Below are positions 43,029 through 53,118 of a stretch of 64,000 nucleotides of DNA, piece by piece. Under the pieces are notes generated by a model that saw only the letters and a program-made list of their open reading frames with translations, ran no database searches and had not been told where the DNA came from. Position 1 is the stretch's first letter. The number at the start of each line of letters is the position of its first letter. The DNA lies in the NCBI GenBank assembly GCA_905221605.1, contig CAJNDS010000206.1, positions 62,001 through 126,000 of the forward strand. Direction: 5' to 3'. The stretch is from Symbiodinium natans (lineage: Eukaryota > Sar > Dinophyceae > Suessiales > Symbiodiniaceae). A program made the position numbers and the translations under genes.

Positions 43029-43865
43029 GAGAGCTGGAGGCTCACGACATGTCCATGGGATCCAGATCTTTCCTGAGTACTTACTCCCTATAGTACTCCC
43101 AAATACTCCCGTGTGAACTGCGTCGGTGCAGGCTCCGTCTTGATCTGAAACACGTTTTGTTATGCTGCGTGAGTGCGTTCATATGGCTCCTTATCCATCT
43201 TGGTGAGTGTATGTATTCGGCGGCCCTTTAAGGATACGAGTGCCACTGACATGTACGGTGGAGCGGAGACTCGAGGTGACAACGCTGCACCTGGCGGGGC
43301 AAGCGCCGCCGAGGTTGTGAGAGAAAAGAGAAGCTTCTGGTCTCGGAGTCTGCGTTGGGATTTGGTATGGGCTGTCTTGCAGAGCTTTTGCTTCATGACT
43401 GAATATGAGACTGAATATGATCATCAGAGCACTCGGCGCCGCACAGCGTCAGTTTCTGGACGGGTCCAACATGAACAGGCTATTGGCCAGCGACGCCGCC
43501 GGGAGCCAGAAGCCGTAGAGAGGCGCTCGCGGGTAGAGCAGAGCAGGTCGGCCTACAGGGGGGAATAAGGGGCTCATCATGGCTCATGGTCACCGGCTGA
43601 TTTGGCAACAACGTGCCGCCGCGTGGGCTCGAAGCTTGTTTCTGTTTGTTTGTCAAATAGGATGTTTCAGCTTCTCGGCTGCAGAACCACATCTTTGTGG
43701 ATGTTTCTTCTTGGTTGTTCAGAGACGAGATGAAGGCATAAGCTCAAAGCTAAGGGGAGTCCGCGGGCGACTACCGCAAATCCTACATAAGCCTCAAACA
43801 AACATGCATCAAGCCCCTCTGTAAATCCTTTGTACCGCCTGCCCTCCGCGCCGCAGACCTGCCGA

Positions 43866-43971
43866 ACCTATGAGGCGAGTGTGGCTGCTTTGCGGCGCCG
43901 TGCGGCACTCCGCGATGGCAAGGCAGGGTGGGCTGTGGTGGGCGGGCTTGTGGAAGGCTTGGGATCCAGGG
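43866..43971 (+). CDS. possible exon, unknown
   Basis: Encodes TYEASVAALRRRAALRDGKA then GWAVVGGLVEGLGS with G/C third positions. May join with other plus-strand candidates nearby (44804-44863). No family recognised. Confidence 0.35.
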
Positions 43972-44803
43972 TCTGTATGCTGTACTCGTAGGAGTTTAGG
44001 GCGCAAGACTGTTGTGGTTGAATTGTAAACGCTTGCGCCCGCGCGCCGCCTCGGCCGCCGGCTGGCCCAATGCGGCGTGTAGCATGCGCAGGACCAGTGA
44101 GGGGGGCGTTTGCTAGGCGTCAGGGTGGTCCCTGGGTTGAAGGGAGGTTTCCAGGGGTAACAACGCGGTGCAGGGGGGCCCAGGCAGGTCCCAGTTCCCG
44201 GGCGAGTTCCGGGGTTTTGTTCTAGACGCCTCTCGGCTGGAAGCCTGTGTGATTGCATGTGTTTAACTTGTTGGAATCGAAAGACAAGGGTCGGGCTATT
44301 GGAACTACGGAGGGTCTTCGGAACGACGACCACGATACCAACATTACTCAATCTCATGTACGGCCACCGATAAAGGTCAATTGACAAAAAATGGGCGGCA
44401 AACGCCAAACTAGACGACGACCCGCATGTCTCCGGTCCTACTGTTGATGGATTTGATGATATGCGGCGGATCCTTAACCCAGTCTGGGATTTCGGCCTTC
44501 GCCAGAGAGACCGGGCGCACGTGTTGTAGAAGTCAAGCCGGCAGGTGCTCCAACGGGCAGAGGCAGGGAGTCTGCTTCATGTTTGGGTCGTGTCGACTCT
44601 GAGGGGCACGTGGGCCTTGCGGGGTGAGCCTGTCGTGTGAAGATGAGATGCCCTAACTTGTGGGTTTCTCGCGATCCTTCAGCAGCAGCCAGCACTACTC
44701 ATACAGTTCCCTTCTGGGAGCGGAATGCTCTCTCAAGCTCATTCAAACAAGAATCGCAAGCTCCACACTCGGTGTACCCTCTCCTCCTGTCGCTTTTTCC
44801 CAG

Positions 44804-44863
44804 CTCCAGGGCAGGCTAGTGCCCTCCGTCATCAACAACGCGCTCCGCGAGGTCCTGAAACAG
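44804..44863 (+). CDS. possible exon, unknown
   Basis: Follows TTTTTCCCAG, a good pyrimidine tract and acceptor, and encodes LQGRLVPSVINNALREVLKQ with strong G/C third positions. Confidence 0.35.
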
Positions 44864-46231
44864 TGGCCTCGTCTGAGACATGGGGGCTTTTAAGGTTGAA
44901 GCACGAAAGCTAGCTGAGCTCGACTTGAGTTTAGTATGTTTAGTCTTGCTTTGGCAGGTGGAGCCTGGATTGCTGTGAGCAATTGATTCATAGTGTGAGC
45001 GGCAGGGAGTGGAGGGGGGAGGGGGAGGAGCGGGGGGGGGCAAGGGGGAGGGGTCGGCATTGGTTATTTGGGTTTGTCCATTTTTTGGGGGGCCCAGGTT
45101 TAAGAAGGGCACATGGGTTGCACACCCGCGAAACATACCCCGAAACGTAATCAGCTACATGAATCCCAAGGACAACGCTAAATGAGTCCTCCACAGACAA
45201 AAGGGGTCTGTGTCGAATGTGCGTCGAGCATTGCTGCCAGCGAGCCTTGAAAATCATCCTTGGTGCGAGGGGTCCCCAACCGAATATCAATTTCAAGTTT
45301 TCTCTTCGGACAAAACCTCCTTCATGTCCGAACCTTTCTAAGCCAAACTTGCAAGGCCTCACATAGCAAGCACACACCGTCTCACGATTCCCAACATGCC
45401 CCGGAACACTCTTCACTCAGCGTAAAGGATATAAAGCTTGTGGTGCAGAGGTCCCTGGACGCCGCTCACCAGGCAGAGGAGGTGAAGGCGAATGCGTGCC
45501 TCGGTGGCCGTGATGCACGTCCTGCTGAAGCCGAAGTCATCTCGGAATGATTGGGGCTCTTAGAGGCAAGGCATGGCAGTGGCAGACCAGCCCTAAATCA
45601 AGATGCTTTCTCTGGGAGAGATGCCCCAGAAACCCGTGGCATTGATGTCAAAGCTCGAGGAGGAAGCCCTAAAGCATGCAATGAGGAGGAGGGGGAGGAG
45701 GAGGTGAAGTTTTCAGAATCATTCCAATTTTCAACCAAGGACTGCTTTCCGGGAGGTCGCGAAGAAGAGGGAATCGGAGGCCAAGAACAAGACCCAGGTC
45801 GGCTCATGCGGTCAGTGGTTGTCTCGGTGGTTTCTAAGCTTAGGGTGTTTAGGTTCCATTTCAGGTAGCACGCTTGAATACGGGATCCAGACACAGCTCA
45901 TTCGTGCCAGGAGACGGCACAGATGCTAGAGCAGCTCACCAGCCAGAAGCAGATGCCGCTCGGCAATGTGAACAAGAAGTGGAGTTGCAGGACAGGTGGC
46001 CAGGATTTGCGCGTCTTGTTTTTTGAAGGAAGTGTTGGTTGAGCCACATGTCTTATGCTGGTCAAGTCAAAAAAGCGCCCAATAGGCCCAGAAATTCTAT
46101 TATCCTCTAAACATACTTTACCAAGTTCTGAAGGAGGATTGGCCTTGGCCTGGGTATCAGACCTCGAGTCCTGTCTACTTGGGCTCCCAAACTCCTTTAA
46201 AGTTGTGCACGCGGGCCCACTCGCCATTTCC

Positions 46232-46233
46232 AG
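46232..46233 (+). promoter_or_regulatory. candidate spliced-leader trans-splice acceptor (AG), repeated in each unit
   Basis: The AG of CATTTCCAG, 67 bases before the start codon, is the natural acceptor for the 22-nt spliced leader added to dinoflagellate mRNAs. The same site occurs before all six genes (in unit 6 as CATTTTCAG). Use of this site is an inference. Confidence 0.45.
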
Positions 46234-46300
46234 GTCGAGCTGTCTATAGTTGTTGGAGGTCGCTCCTGCTGTGGCGGCTTTCTGTTCACCAAGCCTTGCA

Positions 46301-46549
46301 ATGGCCCGCTCCAGCTCTCTGCTCGCTTTCTTGCTGTTGGCGCTCGGCTGCTCCGCGATGCTTTGCTTTGTGGGCACAACTCCATCTCCTGTGAGCAAGT
46401 CTTTGCGCGCGCCAGCGGTTCAGATGGAGGCACGCGGTGGCAGTGAGGGCGCGCTTGGCGACATGAGCCCTGACACGTACATCATCGGAATCACGGTGTT
46501 TGGAATTGCATCCTTGTTCGCCAACATCAGCGGCTTCTTCAATCCATGA
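46301..46549 (+). CDS. plastid-targeted small thylakoid-type membrane protein, array copy 1
   Basis: 82 residues. A hydrophobic signal peptide (SSSLLAFLLLALGCSAM, about 3-20) is followed by CFVGTTPSPVSK, a phenylalanine motif of the FVAP kind that follows the signal peptide in peridinin-dinoflagellate plastid proteins, then a basic/hydroxylated transit region. The mature end, MSPDTYIIGITVFGIASLF then ANISGFFNP, has one membrane helix. Size and layout fit a small nuclear-encoded photosystem or cytochrome subunit, but no specific subunit could be recognised. The ATG at 46301 is preferred over an in-frame upstream CTG/TTG because it places the signal peptide at the N-terminus and leaves a 67-base leader after the probable splice acceptor. 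Ends TGA. Confidence 0.85.
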   Translation: MARSSSLLAFLLLALGCSAMLCFVGTTPSPVSKSLRAPAVQMEARGGSEGALGDMSPDTYIIGITVFGIASLFANISGFFNP

Positions 46550-46855
46550 GGATGAAGACAGGCTCAGGCCACTGAAAGTGGGCCGGTATCCTAGTAAGCG
46601 GGATCGTTGATTTTTAAAGCCCGAAGCAGTATCCTTGAGAGACCAGGGAACCAGCTATGCTGCAGGCGTGCCGAGAGACTCGAAAAAGGAATAGGGAGCG
46701 TCATGTGCAATGTGTGTGTTGGCCAGGAAGACAGTCATGAAGTGATCGCAGCAGCTGCAGGCATGCGCGACCCGGCGGCCATTTCCAGGTCGAGCTGTCT
46801 ATAGTTGTTGGAGGTCGCTCCTGCTGTGGCGGCTTTCTGTTCACCAAGCCTTGCA

Positions 46856-47104
46856 ATGGCCCGCTCCAGCTCTCTGCTCGCTTTCTTGCTGTTGGCGCTC
46901 GGCTGCTCCGCGATGCTTTGCTTTGTGGGCACAACTCCATCTCCTGTGAGCAAGTCTTTGCGCGCGCCAGCGGTTCAGATGGAGGCACGCGGTGGCAGTG
47001 AGGGCGCGCTTGGCGACATGAGCCCTGACACGTACATCATCGGAATCACGGTGTTTGGAATTGCATCCTTGTTCGCCAACATCAGCGGCTTCTTCAATCC
47101 ATAA
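46856..47104 (+). CDS. plastid-targeted small membrane protein, array copy 2
   Basis: Same 82-residue product as copy 1. Distinguished by a TAA stop instead of TGA and by GGCATCC for GGTATCC in the following spacer. Confidence 0.85.
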   Translation: MARSSSLLAFLLLALGCSAMLCFVGTTPSPVSKSLRAPAVQMEARGGSEGALGDMSPDTYIIGITVFGIASLFANISGFFNP

Positions 47105-47410
47105 GGATGAAGACAGGCTCAGGCCACTGAAAGTGGGCCGGCATCCTAGTAAGCGGGATCGTTGATTTTTAAAGCCCGAAGCAGTATCCTTGAGAGACCA
47201 GGGAACCAGCTATTCTGCAGGCGTGCCGAGAGACTCGAAAAAGGAATAGGGAGCGTCATGTGCAATGTGTGTGTTGGCCAGGAAGACAGTCATGAAGTGA
47301 TCGCAGCAGCTGCAGGCATGCGCGACCCGGCGGCCATTTCCAGGTCGAGCTGTCTATAGTTGTTGGAGGTCGCTCCTGCTGTGCCGGCTTTCTGTTCACC
47401 AAGCCTTGCA

Positions 47411-47659
47411 ATGGCCCGCTCCAGCTCTCTGCTCGCTTTCTTGCTGTTGGCGCTCGGCTGCTCCGCGATGCTTTGCTTTGTGGGCACAACTCCATCTCCT
47501 GTGAGCAAGTCTTTGCACGCGCCAGCGGTTCAGATGGAGGCACGCGGTGGCAGTGAGGGCGCGCTTGGCGACATGAGCCCTGACACGTACATCATCGGAA
47601 TCACGGTGTTTGGAATTGCATCCTTGTTCGCCAACATCAGCGGCTTCTTCAATCCATGA
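47411..47659 (+). CDS. plastid-targeted small membrane protein, array copy 3
   Basis: Same product with one change: CAC for CGC at 47516-47518, histidine for arginine in the transit region (KSLHAPAVQ). The leader carries GTGCCGG where copies 1, 2, 4 and 6 have GTGGCGG. Confidence 0.85.
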   Translation: MARSSSLLAFLLLALGCSAMLCFVGTTPSPVSKSLHAPAVQMEARGGSEGALGDMSPDTYIIGITVFGIASLFANISGFFNP

Positions 47660-47965
47660 GGATGAAGACAGGCTCAGGCCACTGAAAGTGGGCCGGTATC
47701 CTAGTAAGCGGGATCGTTGGTTTTTAAAGCCCGAAGCAGTATCCTTGAGAGACCAGGGAACCAGCTATGCTGCAGGCGTGCCGAGAGACTCGAAAAAGGA
47801 ATAGGGAGCGTCATGTGCAATGTGTGTGTTGGCCAGGAAGACAGTCATGAAGTGATCGCAGCAGCTGCAGGCATGCGCGACCCGGCGGCCATTTCCAGGT
47901 CGAGCTGTCTATAGTTGTTGGAGGTCGCTCCTGCTGTGGCGGCTTTCTGTTCACCAAGCCTTGCA

Positions 47966-48214
47966 ATGGCCCGCTCCAGCTCTCTGCTCGCTTTCTTGCT
48001 GTTGGCGCTCGGCTGCTCCGCGATGCTTTGCTTTGTGGGCACAACTCCATCTCCTGTGAGCAAGTCTTTGCGCGCGCCAGCGGTTCAGATGGAGGCACGC
48101 GGTGGCAGTGAGGGCGCGCTTGGCGACATGAGCCCTGACACGTACATCATCGGAATCACGGTGTTTGGAATTGCATCCTTGTTCGCCAACATCAGCGGCT
48201 TCTTCAATCCATGA
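47966..48214 (+). CDS. plastid-targeted small membrane protein, array copy 4
   Basis: Product identical to copy 1. The spacer before it has GTTGGTTTTTAAAG instead of GTTGATTTTTAAAG. Confidence 0.85.
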   Translation: MARSSSLLAFLLLALGCSAMLCFVGTTPSPVSKSLRAPAVQMEARGGSEGALGDMSPDTYIIGITVFGIASLFANISGFFNP

Positions 48215-48520
48215 GGATGAAGACAGGCTCAGGCCACTGAAAGTGGGCCGGTATCCTAGTAAGCGGGATCGTTGATTTTTAAAGCCCGAAGCAGTATCCT
48301 TGAGAGACCAGGGAACCAGCTATTCTGCAGGCGTGCCGAGAGACTCGAAAAAGGAATAGGGAGCGTCATGTGCAATGTGTGTGTTGGCCAGGAAGACAGT
48401 CATGAAGTGATCGCAGCAGCTGCAGGCATGCGCGACCCGGCGGCCATTTCCAGGTCGAGCTGTCTATAGTTGTTGGAGGTCGCTCCTGCTGTGCCGGCTT
48501 TCTGTTCACCAAGCCTTGCA

Positions 48521-48769
48521 ATGGCCCGCTCCAGCTCTCTGCTCGCTTTCTTGCTGTTGGCGCTCGGCTGCTCCGCGATGCTTTGCTTTGTGGGCACAAC
48601 TCCATCTCCTGTGAGCAAGTCTTTGCGCGCGCCAGCGGTTCAGATGGAGGCACGCGGTGGCAGTGAGGGCGCGCTTGGCGACATGAGCCCTGACACGTAC
48701 ATCATCGGAATCACGGTGTTTGGAATTGCATCCTTGTTCGCCAACATCAGCGGCTTCTTCAATCCATGA
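48521..48769 (+). CDS. plastid-targeted small membrane protein, array copy 5
   Basis: Product identical to copy 1. Shares with copy 3 the leader change GTGCCGG and the upstream spacer change CTATTCTGCAG. Confidence 0.85.
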   Translation: MARSSSLLAFLLLALGCSAMLCFVGTTPSPVSKSLRAPAVQMEARGGSEGALGDMSPDTYIIGITVFGIASLFANISGFFNP

Positions 48770-49077
48770 GGATGAAGACAGGCTCAGGCCACTGAAAGTG
48801 GGCCGGTATCCTAGTAAGCGGGATCGTTGATTTTTTTAAAGCCCGAAGCAGTATCCTTGAGAGACCAGGGAACCAGCTATGCTGCAGGCGTGCCGAGAGA
48901 CTCGAAAAAGGAATAGGGAGCGTCATGTGCAATGTGTGTGTTGGCCAGGAAGACAGTCATGAAGTGATCGCAGCAGCTGCAGGCATGCGCGACCCGGCGG
49001 CCATTTTCAGGTCGAGCTGTCTATAGTTGTTGGAGGTCGCTCCTGCTGTGGCGGCTTTCTGTTCACCAAGCCTTGCA

Positions 49078-49326
49078 ATGGCCCGCTCCAGCTCTCTGCT
49101 CGCTTTCTTGCTGTTGGCGCTCGGCTGCTCCGCGATGCTTTGCTTTGTGGGCACAACTCCATCTCCTGTGAGCAAGTCTTTGCGCGCGCCAGCGGTTCAG
49201 ATGGAGGCACGCGGTGGCAGTGAGGGCGCGCTTGGCGACATGAGCCCTGACACGTACATCATCGGAATCACGGTGTTTGGAATTGCATCCTTGTTCGCCA
49301 ACATCAGCGGCTTCTTCAATCCGTGA
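49078..49326 (+). CDS. plastid-targeted small membrane protein, array copy 6
   Basis: Product identical to copy 1. Its leader reads CCATTTTCAGG and its last proline codon is CCG. The downstream spacer has GTTGATTTTTTTAAGG and breaks off at about 49481. Confidence 0.85.
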   Translation: MARSSSLLAFLLLALGCSAMLCFVGTTPSPVSKSLRAPAVQMEARGGSEGALGDMSPDTYIIGITVFGIASLFANISGFFNP

Positions 49327-49481
49327 GGATGAAGACAGGCTCAGGCCACTGAAAGTGGGCCGGTATCCTAGTAAGCGGGATCGTTGATTTTTTTAAGGCC
49401 CGAAGCAGTATCCTTGAGAGACCAGGGAACCAGCTATGCTGCAGGCGTGCCGAGAGACTCGAAAAAGGAATAGGGAGCGTC

Positions 49482-50794
49482 ATGCACAATGTGGTGTTGG
49501 TTTGTTGCACAACACCTCTGCTTTAGGCTTGAGGCGAAGCAGCGTGAGGTAAACCAGCTCATGTCGCGACTTGTCTGCAAAAAACGTTGACTGGTCTCTG
49601 GAGCCAACGAAGCATGAAGCAGCATTCATACTGTATCGCTCAGGTGTAGTCTTTTGGCATCTCTGGCCACTGTTTTCACAGCGCTTTGCAACTGTTCGAT
49701 GCTGCGATCGTTTATGGATATGAAGACTGTTCGAATGCGACTGGTGGTTATTAGGGTGTAGGTTCGTGCTGGAAGTCACATCCTTTAAAGGCATGTTGTG
49801 GCTAATTTGTGAAGGATGACGTGCTGTAGCGTCCATATCCAGGTTTTCCCGTAGATTTTCCTGTCGGCCACTTTAGCCAGCCAGAATCCTCGTTCAGTGG
49901 CAATTCTGTCCCGTCCCCCGCCTGGACGCACTTGATTATCTCCTCAGCTCTCCACCTAAGGACCCAGGACCAGTCGCAGGATGCCTGGCAAGCAGAAGCG
50001 GCGGAGCTCGCCGGCCTGCAGGACACCCCGCCATTTGTTCATGTTTCCTTTCGATGCTAAAATTTTTAATGGAGGGGACAGCGGGGGGGGGGGGGGGGGA
50101 AATTCGAAAAACATGGGACGATGATTGAAAAAACACATTTGAACAAGTGACCTGCGAGAGCCCCTGAGCCCTAACCTTCGTCGCAAGTTCATGTATCATC
50201 AAGAGCCAATCCTCTTTTGGTAAGTGTCAGGTTGAAACATGTTGAAACCCTGAAGTTTTCAATTCTCCGAAGCTTCAGTTTGGAAACCCGACTTGACCTA
50301 CATCCCTGAACTACTCCAGCCCGATCTCAACCCCACACGTGAAGCGGCTAAACCTAGCTGCTACAAGTTATTCTTAATGTGGCTGTCGCTGCATTGACAT
50401 CTTGATCCTGGCACCGTGCCCTCTTCAATGGTGTCGATAGTAACATGTCAGACGCCCCTAACACCTTGAAATCTGCTGCTCCCATCTCGTGCTCATGAGT
50501 CATGGGCCTTAGCCGAAGTATTGGCAAGCCCCCGTCTCGCTTCGCCAATGAAGGCAAATCTGACGAAAGAAGAAGGCTGCCGGCTTGTGTTCAAGGTTTG
50601 GTGGAGGTTTGGTGGATTGCCGGTTCGGTGTCGGATCTCCAAGAATCGAGATGCCTCTGTAGCCAAGAGCTGACATCCAGGCTCACACTGATTGTTCATG
50701 AAGGAACTTCCGCGGCTCATGGCGAAGAAAGTGCGTTTACGACACATAATGCTGCATCCGAGTGGCCTCGGCCTAAGCCTGAACAGCCTTTCAG
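49482..50794. other. stretch without a recognised gene
   Basis: Contains a poly-G run at 50083-50099 and only short frames on both strands without motifs. Ends at the first exon of the coiled-coil gene. Confidence 0.45.
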
Positions 50795-53044
50795 CCGCGT
50801 TTACCGAGCGCGCAGGGCTTTATGCAGACCTCCAGAAGAAGGTGCAGAAGGAGATTGCGCGGCTCACTGACCAGCATCCTGGTGATCTTACGCTTTGGAA
50901 TTCGGGGGCATCGCACGAAAGACTGGAGGTGCTCCAAGCACATATGCCCTGTTCCAACAAAATCCCTAGCCTTGCGGACTCTTGTGATAGGTCCCACGGT
51001 ACACGGCAGCACTCCACATGCTAATGGAGAACCGAGAGAGAGCCGAAGACCCCCCTTCATTCGGAGTTCCTGCGACGCGCCGGAGGCATTGTTTACCTAC
51101 CTAGATGTTTCGTGTATGTCTTGAAACCAGAACACCCACCATGCAGGTCTGGGTAAACCCTAGGTTCTAGACCTCAACCCCAAAACCCTCAAAACCCTGG
51201 AAGCCCTTGGAAAACCTGCCAGCTGTAGCAGCATCTACAACCCCAGAAGCCCCTAAACAAAACGGCAAAATCCCCAAAACACGAAAAGACCCAAACACCC
51301 CAGCAAGCCTTCAAGGCAGCTGGCTGCCGACAAGCGCCTTCGGGAGCTCCAGGCGGCCTACGAAAAGAAGCAGGCGCTCCCTCTCCTCACCCTCTCCGTT
51401 CTCCCTTGTCCCTTCCTCACCCCTCACCCCTCTCCCCTCTCCCCCCTCTCTCCTCCCCCTAAGTGGGATAGGCGTGCACAAGAGGGTCCAACATGAATGG
51501 GTACCATATTCTATAATTCTGCAAAGATGAGATATGGCCGAAAGGCATGTGGAAACCTTCTGTCAAGCTCCCCAGCCCAAAAGCTTGTGCCCTAATGTTG
51601 GAGTCACATTTTTGAATGGGGTGGTAATAGCAATATTCGGCGGGACAGAAGGCCCCGGCCCAAGACTACCTTACTTTCCATTACGGGAGAGGTTTTCGGG
51701 CTGATGTGTGTAAACAAATCCATATAGGGGGGTCCGATGAAAATAATAATGGGGTGACAATTGTAAATTTGGTTGCCCAGGAGTCTAAAATTTTCACTAA
51801 AGCTTAAGATAAGAATCACTTAAGCTTGAGACTTCAGCCGTCGGGTCCTGGTCTAAGGCTTAGGATAAGAGTCCCTTAAAGCTTAAGACTTCGGCCTTCG
51901 GGTCCTGGTCTAAGGCTTAAGACAAGAATCCCTCAAGCCGGTAGCGAGTTAGGCCTAAGAAGAACAGCGTTACCCCACCCTCAAAGTAGGCGTGGAGAGA
52001 TGGCACAGCATCGAACAGCTTGGACTTAGTTGTCTTAATCTTAAAGCTTCAGCCTTCGGGTCCTGGTCTAAGGGTTAAAACAAGACAAGAATCCCTCAAG
52101 CTTAAAATTTCAGCCTTCGGTCCCCTGGAATTCTGGAAACCGCCAGAGGTCTCAAAACAAGTTTCCTTGCTTAAATCCTTATCTGCCGGGGCTCGAAAAC
52201 AAATCCCAACAGGGTACCCCTTACGGGCCTCCAAAATGACAATAATAAAGGGGTGGCAATAATAATTTCAGAGACGGGGGGGGTGCCGAGAAACCAAGGA
52301 AGCCTCAAGTTTAAAAGGCTGCCTTTAAGGCTTAAGATAAGAATCCCTTAAGCTTAAGACTTCAGCCAACGGCTTGAAAACAAGCCAAAGGAGACCCTCC
52401 TTGACAGCTTAACCCCCCCCCCCCCCCCCCCCTGCAGACCCCAGAACCCAGACCCCCAGAAGCGCCAGGAATATGTTAATTTCACCCCTCTTTTTTTCCA
52501 CCCTCAAAACTCCGGAAACTAAAACAAAATCGGGGGGGGGGGGGTTATTAAAGGCGCCCGAACATGAAACAAGCACATGTAGGTTTTCGGGGTTCGATAT
52601 GAATGGATTTCCAATGGCAGGAGAAGGTGGATCAGCTTCGAGAGCAGGCCGTGGCACGGGGCAGCATCGCCAGGCTTGGCAGGGTCGGGCTGTTGCTCGT
52701 TGGGGTCAAGGGGGGGTGGGAGTCCTCCTAAACCCTCTAAAGCCTGTAAGCCCTGTACAGAACTTACAGAACACTAAGAGCAAACCTGAAAAACAGCTGG
52801 TCAACGCAAGAGACTGGGAGCGCTGCCAGGAATGCTTCACAGCAGGCAGACGTGGTGCAGGCCAACCTGGCAGAGGCTTGCAGTGCGGGTTTCGGGTTGA
52901 GGGAGAACTCTTTTGATTCTTGGTCGTTGCAAGTGTGTAACATCTCAGATGTTGGCTGTTTGCAATCCACTTTGCCTGCCACTTCTCGGACGTTTCCCTC
53001 GCTACTGAATGTCAACCCAAGCCTGTTCTCAACAATTCCACCCG

Positions 53045-53118
<74 letters not shown>

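Larger units (their letters stand above)
46223..49481 (+). repeat. six-unit tandem gene array, 555-bp period
   Basis: Start codons at 46301, 46856, 47411, 47966, 48521 and 49078 are spaced 555 bp, except the last (557, from two extra T in the spacer). Each unit holds a 5' leader beginning at GCCATTTCCAGGTCGAG, an 82-codon gene and a spacer of about 240 bp. The array begins abruptly at that leader (46223): upstream of it the first unit shares nothing with the others. Similarity ends at about 49481. Tandem arrays of highly expressed genes with short spacers are common in dinoflagellates. Confidence 0.98.

Noticed and set aside
43809-44408. 199-codon minus-strand frame
   Set aside because: Proline/arginine-rich without a motif, and the plus strand in the same place has a better exon candidate (43866-43971).
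46701-49210. Repeated 72- and 95-codon minus-strand frames across the array
   Set aside because: Antisense of the plus-strand gene and its leader. They repeat only because the array repeats, and lack the signal/transit features of the plus frame.
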